Of a stretch of 5,598 nucleotides of DNA, positions 1 to 4,375 are shown piece after piece. This DNA comes from an uncultured Actinomycetes bacterium. GTDB taxonomy: Bacteria > Actinomycetota > Thermoleophilia > Miltoncostaeales > Miltoncostaeaceae. The position numbers were made by a program, and so were the translations under genes. Positions within the stretch are counted from its first letter, which is position 1. The number at the start of each line of letters is the position of its first letter. The notes under the pieces are model-generated. The model was not told where the DNA came from, made no database searches, and saw only the letters and a list, made by a program, of their open reading frames with translations. The stretch is from assembly GCA_937862675.1 (NCBI GenBank), contig CALMEC010000092.1:1-5598 (forward strand), given 5' to 3'.

Positions 1-162
1 ATCGACGGCGATCCCGAGCTCGAGGCCGCATGGCGCACCCGGATACCCATCGGCGTGCTGGACGGACGGACGGTCTTCAAGTACCGGGTCGACGAGCCCA
101 TGCTGCGACGGCGCGTCGCCGCGCGGTCGTCCCGATCCGCGGAGCAGGTCACCGGACGATGA
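1..162 (+). CDS. Glutaredoxin-like / thioredoxin-fold protein, C-terminal part (5' end outside the window)
   Basis: The first 53 codons seen are the end of a reading frame that enters from the left and stops at TGA 160-162. They begin IDGDPELEAAW, followed by RIPIGVLDG and VFKYRVDE. This is the typical C-terminal half of small glutaredoxin-like proteins (DUF836 type): an acidic D-x-D-P-E-L helix start, the cis-proline strand (the P of RIP), a short V-x-D-G turn, and a last strand followed by a basic helix. The CxxC or CxxS active site, if present, would lie before the window, so redox activity cannot be judged. The stop overlaps the next start (ATGA), which indicates translational coupling. 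The last 18 or so residues (Arg/Ser-rich) look like a free tail. The fold family is fairly secure; the substrate is unknown. Confidence 0.72.
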   Translation: MDGDPELEAAWRTRIPIGVLDGRTVFKYRVDEPMLRRRVAARSSRSAEQVTGR

Positions 163-749
163 GCGACCGCACGACCACGCACGCCCCTCCTCCGCCTCCT
201 CCGGAGCGCCCGCCGGTCGACTGGGGCCGCCGCCTCCTGATCGGCGGGGTGGTGGTCCTCGCCACCTTCCTCCTCATCGTCATCCTCTCCGCGTTCCTCC
301 CCCGGTGGTGGGCGGTCCGCATCGGGAACCAGGTCGATCAGAGCACCGTCAACGGGATCGCCCTCGGGCTGTTCTACGGGATCGTCTTCACCTTCGTCCC
401 CCTCCTCATCCTCTGGATCGGGTTCAGGAGGCGCCGTTCCTGGACCGCCTGGCTCGCCTTCCTGGTCGGTGCGGTCCTCGTGGCGACGCCGAACCTCCTG
501 ACCCTGTCGATCGTCGTCGGCCGCGGCAACGCCGCCCACGCCGGCGACCGCATCATGGACACCCAGGCCAACTATTTCCGCGCCAGCACCCTCGTCGGCG
601 CGATCATCGCCGCCCTCCTCATGGCGCTGGTCGTCTGGACCTCCGTCAGCAGGCGGAACCTGACGAAACGGGAACGCCGCCTGCGTGAGGAGCGGGCCGC
701 CTTCGACCGCGAGCGGTCCGGCGAGGACGCGGGCGGATCCGATGGGTGA
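159..749 (+). CDS. Membrane protein with four predicted transmembrane helices, unknown function
   Basis: A 196-residue protein. I chose ATG 159, which overlaps the previous stop as ATGA; an in-frame ATG at 30 would lie inside the upstream gene and adds a low-complexity, shadow-like sequence. The cytoplasmic N-terminus is proline-rich (APPPPPPERPP, residues 9-19). Hydrophobic segments lie at about 26-48, 68-89, 96-120 and 144-163, the second followed by an RRRR stop-transfer motif at 90-93. The C-terminus from 164 is highly charged (RRNLTKRERRLREERAAFDRER) and probably forms a cytoplasmic helix or coiled coil. I see no catalytic or transporter motif and do not recognise a family. It is sandwiched between a glutaredoxin-like gene and a hydrolase with overlaps at both ends, so all three are probably on one mRNA. 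The coding call is strong; the function is open. Confidence 0.85.
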   Translation: MSDRTTTHAPPPPPPERPPVDWGRRLLIGGVVVLATFLLIVILSAFLPRWWAVRIGNQVDQSTVNGIALGLFYGIVFTFVPLLILWIGFRRRRSWTAWLAFLVGAVLVATPNLLTLSIVVGRGNAAHAGDRIMDTQANYFRASTLVGAIIAALLMALVVWTSVSRRNLTKRERRLREERAAFDRERSGEDAGGSDG

Positions 750-1569
750 CGCACACGTACGGTGGACGCTCGAACGCCCGGGCGGGCACCGTCTCATCGG
801 CGACGACTCCGGCGGTGACGGCGAGACGATCCTCCTCCTGCACGGGCTCACGGCCACCCGACGCTACGTGCTCCACGGGTCACGGCTGCTCGAGCGGCAG
901 GGATACCGCCTCATCTCCTACGACGCACGTGGTCACGGGGAGTCCGACCCGGCGCCGCAGCACACCGCCTACGACTACCGATCGCTCACCGACGACGCGC
1001 TCGCCGTGCTCGACGCACGCGGCGTCGACCGCGCCGTCCTGGCCGGACACTCGATGGGATCGCACACGGCCGTCGCACTGGCCCTCGCCCACCCCGACCG
1101 GGTCGCGGCCCTCGTCCTCGGCGCCCCCGCCCACCTCGGCCGACCCACGGAAGAACCGGAGCGATGGGACCGGCTGGCGGACGGCCTGCGCACGGGAGGC
1201 GTCGAGGGCTTCTACGACGCCATCGTCGACAAGGGCCCCCCGGAGTGGCACGAGCGCCTCCGCCGCGTCGTGCTCCAACGCATGGAACGCCATCTCCACC
1301 GCGACGCGGTGGCGGACGCGCTGACCTGGACGCCTCGCTCCACCGCGTTCGACGGGATGGCTGCGCTCGACGGGGTCCGGGCGCCGACGCTCATCGTGGC
1401 GACCCGTGACACGTTCGACGCCGATCACCCCTATGCCGTCGCCATGCGGTACCGGGACCACATCGCCGGTTCGGTGACTGTCACCGAACCCGAGGGAAGC
1501 CCGCCCCTCACGTGGCGCGGCGGTGCCCTCTCGGCGGAGATCGCGGGATTCCTGGCATCACGCGGCTGA
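742..1569 (+). CDS. Alpha/beta-fold hydrolase
   Basis: With ATG 742 the protein has 275 residues, normal for a single-domain alpha/beta hydrolase. This start overlaps the previous gene by 8 nt; an in-frame ATG at 685 would overlap much more. Visible motifs in order are the strand and oxyanion-hole LLLHG at 31-35, the D-x-R-G-H-G-E-S loop at 61-68, the nucleophile elbow GHSMG at 102-106 (Ser104), and the acid strand TLIVATRDTF with Asp223 as the likely acid. The cap region is about 128-205. The usual C-terminal catalytic His is not visible: the segment after the last strand is VTVTEPEGSPPLTWRGG with no His. His229 and His240 are the nearest but sit too close to the acid. It may therefore use an unusual triad or not be a classical hydrolase. 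The substrate cannot be predicted. It is probably co-translated with the upstream membrane protein, since only a weak GAGG lies 15 nt upstream. Confidence 0.9.
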   Translation: MGDAHVRWTLERPGGHRLIGDDSGGDGETILLLHGLTATRRYVLHGSRLLERQGYRLISYDARGHGESDPAPQHTAYDYRSLTDDALAVLDARGVDRAVLAGHSMGSHTAVALALAHPDRVAALVLGAPAHLGRPTEEPERWDRLADGLRTGGVEGFYDAIVDKGPPEWHERLRRVVLQRMERHLHRDAVADALTWTPRSTAFDGMAALDGVRAPTLIVATRDTFDADHPYAVAMRYRDHIAGSVTVTEPEGSPPLTWRGGALSAEIAGFLASRG

Positions 1570-1598
1570 CCGGCGCCGGATGCCTCCGAGACCTGCGC

Positions 1599-1604
1599 TA
1601 ACGT
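1599..1604 (+). promoter_or_regulatory. Possible -10 element (TAACGT) for the small RNA unit
   Basis: TAACGT fits the actinobacterial TAnnnT pattern and would place the RNA start at about 1608-1611, exactly where the first hairpin begins. No convincing -35 hexamer is found 16-19 nt upstream. The site lies 30 nt after the hydrolase stop, so the RNA could instead come from read-through of the operon. Confidence 0.35.
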
Positions 1605-1633
1605 GATGGGACCACGGAAAGGAGGTGGTCCGA

Positions 1634-1666
1634 TTGACTGAACCATGTGGAGGTGGCAGCCGCTAA
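1634..1666 (+). CDS. Possible 10-residue leader peptide (MTEPCGGGSR)
   Basis: A TTG codon at 1634 starts a ten-codon frame ending at TAA 1664-1666. It sits 8 nt after the core GGAGG (1621-1625) of an extended Shine-Dalgarno, GGAAAGGAGGTGGTCC (1616-1631). That matches 14 of 16 positions of the complement of a typical 16S 3' end and is the strongest SD in the window. A ribosome on this frame would cover 1652-1660, the left arm of the long-range stem, so translation could control folding and perhaps the downstream terminator. Against it: the start is TTG, and the SD is partly inside a hairpin. An overlapping frame from GTG 1647 (36 codons, to TGA 1755-1757) is an alternative, but its spacing from the SD is too long. 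Confidence 0.35.
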   Translation: MTEPCGGGSR

Positions 1667-1740
1667 GGGCGCGCCCTACATCGCGCCGCTGCAGCCTGAC
1701 GGGCACGATAGCGCCCCCATGCGAAATCCATGCTGCCACC

Positions 1741-1777
1741 GGGGTCCGGTGCCGTGACGGCGCCGGACCCCTTTTTT
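1741..1777 (+). terminator. Intrinsic (Rho-independent) terminator
   Basis: A 13-bp stem (1741-1753 with 1759-1771, one G-U wobble) encloses a 5-nt loop GTGAC and is followed by six T at 1772-1777. It is the only hairpin in the window with a proper U-tract. It ends either the upstream operon or the small RNA unit. Confidence 0.9.
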
Positions 1778-1853
1778 GTGGCTCGGAACGAATCCCGTGT
1801 CCGATTTGTAAAAGTCGCCCCGAGGGGTGCAACGAATTCGGGTGCACGTGACA

Positions 1854-1859
1854 TATACA
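1854..1859 (+). promoter_or_regulatory. Possible -10 element (TATACA) for the 1888 gene
   Basis: TATACA lies in an AT-rich patch 29 nt before the proposed GTG start at 1888 and would give a leader of about 22 nt. It is followed by a GAAGG Shine-Dalgarno at 1877-1881. The sequence 17 nt upstream (AACGAA) is a poor -35, so this is a weak call. Because a terminator ends at 1777, the 1888 gene needs its own promoter near here. Confidence 0.4.
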
Positions 1860-1887
1860 GAGTGACGGCCCACGACGAAGGCGCACC

Positions 1888-2352
1888 GTGCATCGAACAT
1901 TTGTTGGCGAGGTCGCATCGGTCGCGGTGGTCGCATATCTCGCCCTCGCCGTCGTCGGCGGAGGCCTCTGGATCCTCCCGGCGCTTCTGGCCATCGCGAT
2001 CATGGTGGTCTCCGTGGTCGAGGTCATGGCGGATCACCGGGCCGCACGCACAGCGCTCATCGCCCTCACCGTCGTGGGCGCGCTCGTGGCCGTCCTCGGC
2101 CATCCGGAGTTCCTCGCCCCCGCGGTCACGGGGGGCGCCATGCTGGCCGCCCTGCCCCGCCCGTCGCGATCCCGGGCGACCGACCGGGATCCGGCTCGCA
2201 TCCGATTGACAACCGAACATGTGTTCGCTACCGTTGGTTCAGCAGCACGAACCGACGGACCACATGTGGAAGGGGGTTCTCGCGATGACGAATCAGTTCT
2301 CCCCACCCGCCGAGACGGGCTTCTCCCTCCGTCTCTTGAGCCGCGCGTGTGA
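1888..2352 (+). CDS. Probable small membrane protein, unknown function; C-terminal end uncertain
   Basis: A frame of 154 codons from GTG 1888, which has GAAGG (1877-1881) 6 nt upstream. Residues 1-90 are strongly hydrophobic, with helices at about 9-26, 27-45, 55-72 and 76-90, and a charged loop MADHRAARTA at 47-56. Third positions are almost all G or C up to about 2195, as in a real gene. After residue 104 the composition changes: the frame runs through the -35, SOS box and -10 of the next gene and overlaps its first 68 nt. That tail is unlikely to be under normal coding selection. Either the gene truly ends earlier and the sequence has a small indel (the +1-shifted frame stops at 2207-2209, just at the -35), or the overlap is real. 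No family is recognised. Confidence 0.5.
   Translation: MHRTFVGEVASVAVVAYLALAVVGGGLWILPALLAIAIMVVSVVEVMADHRAARTALIALTVVGALVAVLGHPEFLAPAVTGGAMLAALPRPSRSRATDRDPARIRLTTEHVFATVGSAARTDGPHVEGGSRDDESVLPTRRDGLLPPSLEPRV
2206..2234 (+). promoter_or_regulatory. Sigma-70 promoter of the SOS-box gene
   Basis: A perfect -35 TTGACA (2206-2211), a 17-bp spacer and a -10 TACCGT (2229-2234) predict a transcription start at about A2241 and a 44-nt leader before ATG 2285. This is the best consensus promoter in the window. Such a strong promoter with an operator between its hexamers suggests a gene that is tightly silent until derepressed. Confidence 0.85.
2214..2227. promoter_or_regulatory. LexA operator (SOS box), CGAAC-N4-GTTCG
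   Basis: CGAACATGTGTTCG is a perfect 14-bp dyad that matches the Gram-positive and actinobacterial LexA (DinR) box CGAAC-N4-GTTCG. It lies wholly between the -35 and -10 hexamers, where bound LexA would block RNA polymerase. From known LexA biology, RecA filaments formed at damaged DNA trigger LexA self-cleavage and release the promoter. The sequence match and position are seen; control by LexA in this organism is inferred. Confidence 0.8.
2233..2256. repeat. Inverted repeat over the transcription start of the SOS gene
   Basis: GTTGGTTC (2233-2240) and GAACCGAC (2249-2256) match in 7 of 8 positions around an 8-nt centre that contains the predicted start A2241. The left arm begins at the last two bases of the -10 and lies upstream of the start, so a DNA operator is more likely than an RNA hairpin. 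Confidence 0.4.
2260..2269. repeat. Perfect palindrome CCACATGTGG in the leader
   Basis: A 10-bp perfect palindrome just before the Shine-Dalgarno. Its core ACATGTG also occurs in the SOS box, with centres 44 bp apart (about four helical turns). It could be a second operator, for LexA or for the encoded HTH protein itself, or chance. Confidence 0.35.
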
Positions 2353-2695
2353 CGGAGCGGGAACGCTCCGCGACACACTCATCGGTGCGGGACTGACGCC
2401 CGGCCTCGTCGCCCGGGCCGCCGGAGTCCATGTCCGGACGCTCCGGGCGATCACCGACGGAGGCCGCACCCCTCGCGGTGTGCTCGTCCGGCTCGCCGGC
2501 CTGGCCGTCATCGTCGATCAGCTCGCCGAGCACGACGTGCCGGCCACGGCGCTGCGCGACTCACATACGACCGCTTCCGACGCGGTTGTCCAGGACATCC
2601 GCGCCCAGTCTCCCATCGCCGCCAAGCTCATCGACGCCATCCGGTCGGCACCCGCGCGCCGCGACGGACAGCTCAGCTTCCCCGTGGCGGCCTAG
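2285..2695 (+). CDS. Small helix-turn-helix protein under SOS control
   Basis: A 136-residue protein from ATG 2285. The start is set by a strong SD, GGAAGGGGG (2268-2276), 8 nt upstream; earlier in-frame ATGs at 2219 and 2264 lie before the predicted RNA start or have no SD. Residues about 37-58 (LTPGLVARAAGVHVRTLRAI) form a convincing helix-turn-helix of the Xre/lambda-repressor kind. They are followed by a helical region LVRLAGLAVIVDQLAEH (67-83) and another predicted helix, 99-121. The layout, HTH then a helical C-terminal half, loosely recalls Xre/MbcA/ParS-type antitoxins, but the diagnostic C-terminal motif is not clear and no toxin gene is adjacent. A DNA-binding regulator made after DNA damage is the best reading. 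It is monocistronic: own promoter, and a strong hairpin 11 nt after the stop. Confidence 0.85.
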   Translation: MTNQFSPPAETGFSLRLLSRACDGAGTLRDTLIGAGLTPGLVARAAGVHVRTLRAITDGGRTPRGVLVRLAGLAVIVDQLAEHDVPATALRDSHTTASDAVVQDIRAQSPIAAKLIDAIRSAPARRDGQLSFPVAA

Positions 2696-2705
2696 ATCAC
2701 GGTGT

Positions 2706-2746
2706 CGGGGGCCCTCCAGTCAGCGATGCCGACTGGAGGGCCCCCG
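2706..2746. terminator. Strong hairpin between converging genes, probable bidirectional terminator
   Basis: A perfect 16-bp stem (2706-2721 with 2731-2746) has a 9-nt loop AGCGATGCC and lies between the stop of the HTH gene and the stop of the NfeD-like gene on the other strand. There is no T-tract on either side, which is common for terminators in high-GC actinobacteria. Confidence 0.7.
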
Positions 2747-2759
2747 GCCATGCCGCCGC

Positions 2760-3134
2760 TCACGGATCCGGACTTCGTTCGCCGTCCCCGCCGGCTGTAG
2801 CGTCCACCGGACGTGACACCGGACGAACCGTGAGTTCAAGCCCCTCGGCCCCGACGATCTCGACGACGTCCCCCACCGCGCAGGGCATGTCGGAGGTCGC
2901 GCGCCATCTCTCGCCGTCCACCATCACCTGGCCGTGCGGTGTCATCCGCGTCACGACGCGTCCCCGCGTCCCCAGCAGACTCTCGGGACCGTGATGCGGT
3001 CTCCGGCCGCGGCTCCATCGCACGAACGCGGCGGTCTCCACCAGCTCGTAGACGACGCCGAGGGCGATCACGATCCAGCGGAGCCACCCGTCCAGGAAGA
3101 CGAACGCGACGACGGCCGCCACGAGCACACCCAC
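2760..3134 (-). CDS. NfeD-like membrane protein (short form)
   Basis: A 124-residue protein. Two hydrophobic stretches at about 2-14 and 19-38 form a membrane hairpin. A linker follows, then a C-terminal OB-fold typical of NfeD (about 52-107): LLGTRGRVVTRMTPHGQVMV, GERWRAT, GDVVEIV and LELTVRP, the usual G-x-G/W-x-A/G-x-x-V/L-x-V spacing. Short NfeD proteins usually work with a stomatin/flotillin-type membrane protein; none lies in this window. The GTG start at 3134 has GAGG 6 nt upstream, and the in-frame codons back to the preceding TGA contain no other ATG, GTG or TTG. The OmpA-like gene lies 120 nt upstream on the same strand, so the two may be co-transcribed. The family call is good; the biological role here is unknown. 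Confidence 0.82.
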   Translation of the reverse strand: MGVLVAAVVAFVFLDGWLRWIVIALGVVYELVETAAFVRWSRGRRPHHGPESLLGTRGRVVTRMTPHGQVMVDGERWRATSDMPCAVGDVVEIVGAEGLELTVRPVSRPVDATAGGDGERSPDP

Positions 3135-3254
3135 GACCGGCCTCAGTTCACCGTGGGAGACGCCGTGCGGTCCACGTCATCCGTGTCCCGGCGTGCCGGC
3201 ACCACCGCATGACCGGCCAGGGCTCCGCCCGCCGCGGGCGAAGACCCCGGATGT

Positions 3255-3821
3255 TCACGGGAGGAGCTTGAACTCGACGCGGCGGTTCTTCTCGCGGAGG
3301 GCCTCAGTGGTGTCGTCGGGCTCGAGCGGCTGGGTCTCGCCGTATCCGACCGCGGTCAGCTGACCGACCTTGATCCCCTTGCCGACGAGATAGTCGACCA
3401 CGGCCTGCGCCCGCTGCTGGCTGATCTCCTTGTTCTTGTCCGCATCGCCCTGCGTGTCGGTGTGACCGCCGACCTCCGCGTTGACCGTCGGATTCCGGGC
3501 CAGGATGTCGGCGACCGCGTCCAGGGTCGTCTTGCTCTTGTCCGTCAAGGTGGTCTGACCGGTCGCGAACTGAATGCCGCCCCCGGCCGTGATGGCCTGG
3601 TTGATGGAGGCGATGACGGCCTCGCCCTTCGTGTCGGCCGTCGACGTCGTCCCGCCGGAGGTGGTCCCCGTGGTCGTCGTGACGGGCGACGAGGTCGGCT
3701 CGTCGTTCCCGCAGCCCTTCGCGATGCCCGCGATGATCAGTGCGAGCACCATCAGTGCGAGCAGCACGACCCATCCGGCGGGGCCGCTCGTAGAGTTGTG
3801 CGACTGGCGTCCTGTGGTCAA
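3255..3821 (-). CDS. Membrane-anchored OmpA-family peptidoglycan-binding protein
   Basis: With TTG 3821 the protein has 188 residues: a short polar N-terminus, a transmembrane anchor at about 16-34, a Thr/Ser/Gly-rich linker (43-63) suited to crossing the cell wall, and an OmpA-like domain (about 67-188). The domain shows IQFATGQ, GGHTDTQGD, EISQQRAQAVVDYL, AVGYGETQP and the closing EKNRRVEF. Asp122 and Arg137, 15 residues apart, match the pair that grips meso-diaminopimelate in known OmpA domains. Cys37 follows the helix, but the residues before it (IAKG) are not a good lipobox, so a plain anchor is favoured. The start is uncertain: the frame is open far upstream with no good start, and GGAG is only 2 nt from the TTG. 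It probably ties the membrane to peptidoglycan. Confidence 0.85.
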   Translation of the reverse strand: MTTGRQSHNSTSGPAGWVVLLALMVLALIIAGIAKGCGNDEPTSSPVTTTTGTTSGGTTSTADTKGEAVIASINQAITAGGGIQFATGQTTLTDKSKTTLDAVADILARNPTVNAEVGGHTDTQGDADKNKEISQQRAQAVVDYLVGKGIKVGQLTAVGYGETQPLEPDDTTEALREKNRRVEFKLLP

Positions 3822-3857
3822 GTCTCCCCCATGGCCGTGGGAACCGAGGTTGGCATA

Positions 3858-3863
3858 TCTTAC
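3858..3863 (-). promoter_or_regulatory. Possible -10 element (TAAGAT) for the OmpA-family gene
   Basis: Read on the minus strand, TAAGAT differs from TATAAT at two positions and would start RNA near 3851, giving a leader of about 30 nt before TTG 3821. No clear -35 hexamer is seen upstream. It points away from the rpoD promoter, making 3822-4008 a divergent control region. Confidence 0.45.
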
Positions 3864-3968
3864 TGTTGGCCTCGGAGGCCCGGATTCCTGGGGGTATCGG
3901 TCCAGGTCCTCCGCATGCGGACGTGAAAAAATATCCGTCACGCCCTGTACCCGGCGCCGTAAGCGGGC

Positions 3969-3974
3969 TACACT
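3969..3974 (+). promoter_or_regulatory. Probable -10 element (TACACT) of the rpoD promoter
   Basis: TACACT matches the TAnnnT consensus and predicts an RNA start at about 3981. The -35 is weak (TGTACC at 3946-3951, 17-bp spacer). A GGAG Shine-Dalgarno at 3995-3998 follows, 10 nt before a GTG at 4009, so promoter, leader and start are in sensible order for the sigma factor gene. Confidence 0.5.
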
Positions 3975-4008
3975 CCCTCGGAGCGACGGTCGACGGAGCG
4001 CAATTTCC

Positions 4009-4375
4009 GTGGATTTCCGCGATGTGACCGGGGTGCCGTTCCCCGAGGTGGACCTGCCGGCTGGACCCGGCGTGCCACCGGACGGCGCCGAACTTCGAAG
4101 AAAAGGACGGACGCGACGGGACTGCAAGAGCTGATCGATCAAGGCGAGCTGCAGGCGCTCATCGCGCGCGGTCAGGAACTCGGCTTCCTGAGCGTCGAAG
4201 AGGTCGGGGAGGCGCTCGACTCCATCAACGTCGACGCCACCTCGCAGGCGGAGCTGTACCAGCACCTCGACGAGCTCGGCGTCGACATCGTCGACGCCAT
4301 CGAGGCACGGGCACGTACCGCCGAGATCGACGAGGCCGAGCGCAACCGCCGCACCACCGCCGCACCCATCCTGCG
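4009..4375 (+). other. rpoD: N-terminal part of the primary sigma factor (region 1.1), out of frame with the core
   Basis: From about 4092 to 4373 a frame different from that of the sigma core encodes a clear sigma region 1.1: LQELIDQGELQALIARGQEL, FLSVEEVGEAL and YQHLDELGVDIVDAI, which normally sits just before region 1.2. This frame has no ATG, GTG or TTG back to the TAA at 3960-3962. The only well-placed start, GTG 4009 with GGAG at 3995-3998, is in a third frame that ends at TGA 4132-4134. Two shifts of -1 (each equal to one missing base) would join start, region 1.1 and core: one between about 4075 and 4115 (for example in the A-run 4101-4104), one between about 4355 and 4376. Adding a G near 4373 would read APILAVEQTTDALQ, which is natural. 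Sequence error is the simplest reading; the 4009 start is inferred. Confidence 0.7.

Larger units (their letters stand above)
1608..1777 (+). ncRNA. Candidate structured small RNA or leader RNA ending in an intrinsic terminator
   Basis: No conventional gene fills this stretch, but it is dense with complementary segments. GGACCAC (1609-1615) pairs with GTGGTCC (1625-1631) and leaves GGAAAGGAG in the loop. GGTGGCAGC (1652-1660) pairs perfectly with GCTGCCACC (1732-1740), closing a domain of about 90 nt. Inside it GGGCGC (1667-1672) pairs with GCGCCC (1711-1716), and GCCC (1673-1676) with GGGC (1701-1704), giving a nested extended stem. A strong terminator follows at once. The loop of the first hairpin and its 3' arm almost match the complement of the 16S rRNA 3' end. 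It could be a trans-acting RNA, a ribosome-binding decoy, or an attenuated mRNA for a 10-residue peptide. I cannot match it to a named RNA family. The pairing is seen directly; the role is inference. Confidence 0.5.

Noticed and set aside
1667..1676. Palindrome GGGCGCGCCC as a protein-binding site
   Set aside because: Its two halves pair better with distant segments (1701-1704 and 1711-1716) in an RNA stem, and short GC palindromes are common at this base composition.
1645..1851. 68-codon frame (MWRWQPLRAR...) with several Cys
   Set aside because: It runs through the terminator and its T-tract, starts 19 nt from the SD core, and its codon use is not like its neighbours. Ordered RNA structure explains the region better.
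1894..1907. Second SOS-box-like sequence, CGAAC-ATTT-GTTGG, just after the 1888 start
   Set aside because: The left half is perfect but the right half ends GG instead of CG, so it is not a dyad, and it lies in coding sequence. It may be a weak LexA site but is not reported as one.
3149..3210. Short minus-strand frame of about 20 codons (MRWCRHAGTR...) between the OmpA and NfeD genes
   Set aside because: It is too short, Arg-rich and without a clear RBS. The gap 3135-3254 otherwise shows only a small 6-bp hairpin near 3228-3242 and nothing I can support.
3736..3763. 13-bp direct repeat ATCAGTGCGAGCA with a 15-bp period
   Set aside because: It lies in the transmembrane helix of the OmpA-family protein, where repeated Leu-Ala-Leu codons explain it.
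3574..4134. Plus-strand open frame of 186 codons opposite the OmpA-family gene
   Set aside because: Most of it is the mirror of the minus-strand gene. Only its last part, from GTG 4009, may matter, as a possible rpoD start, and that is treated separately.
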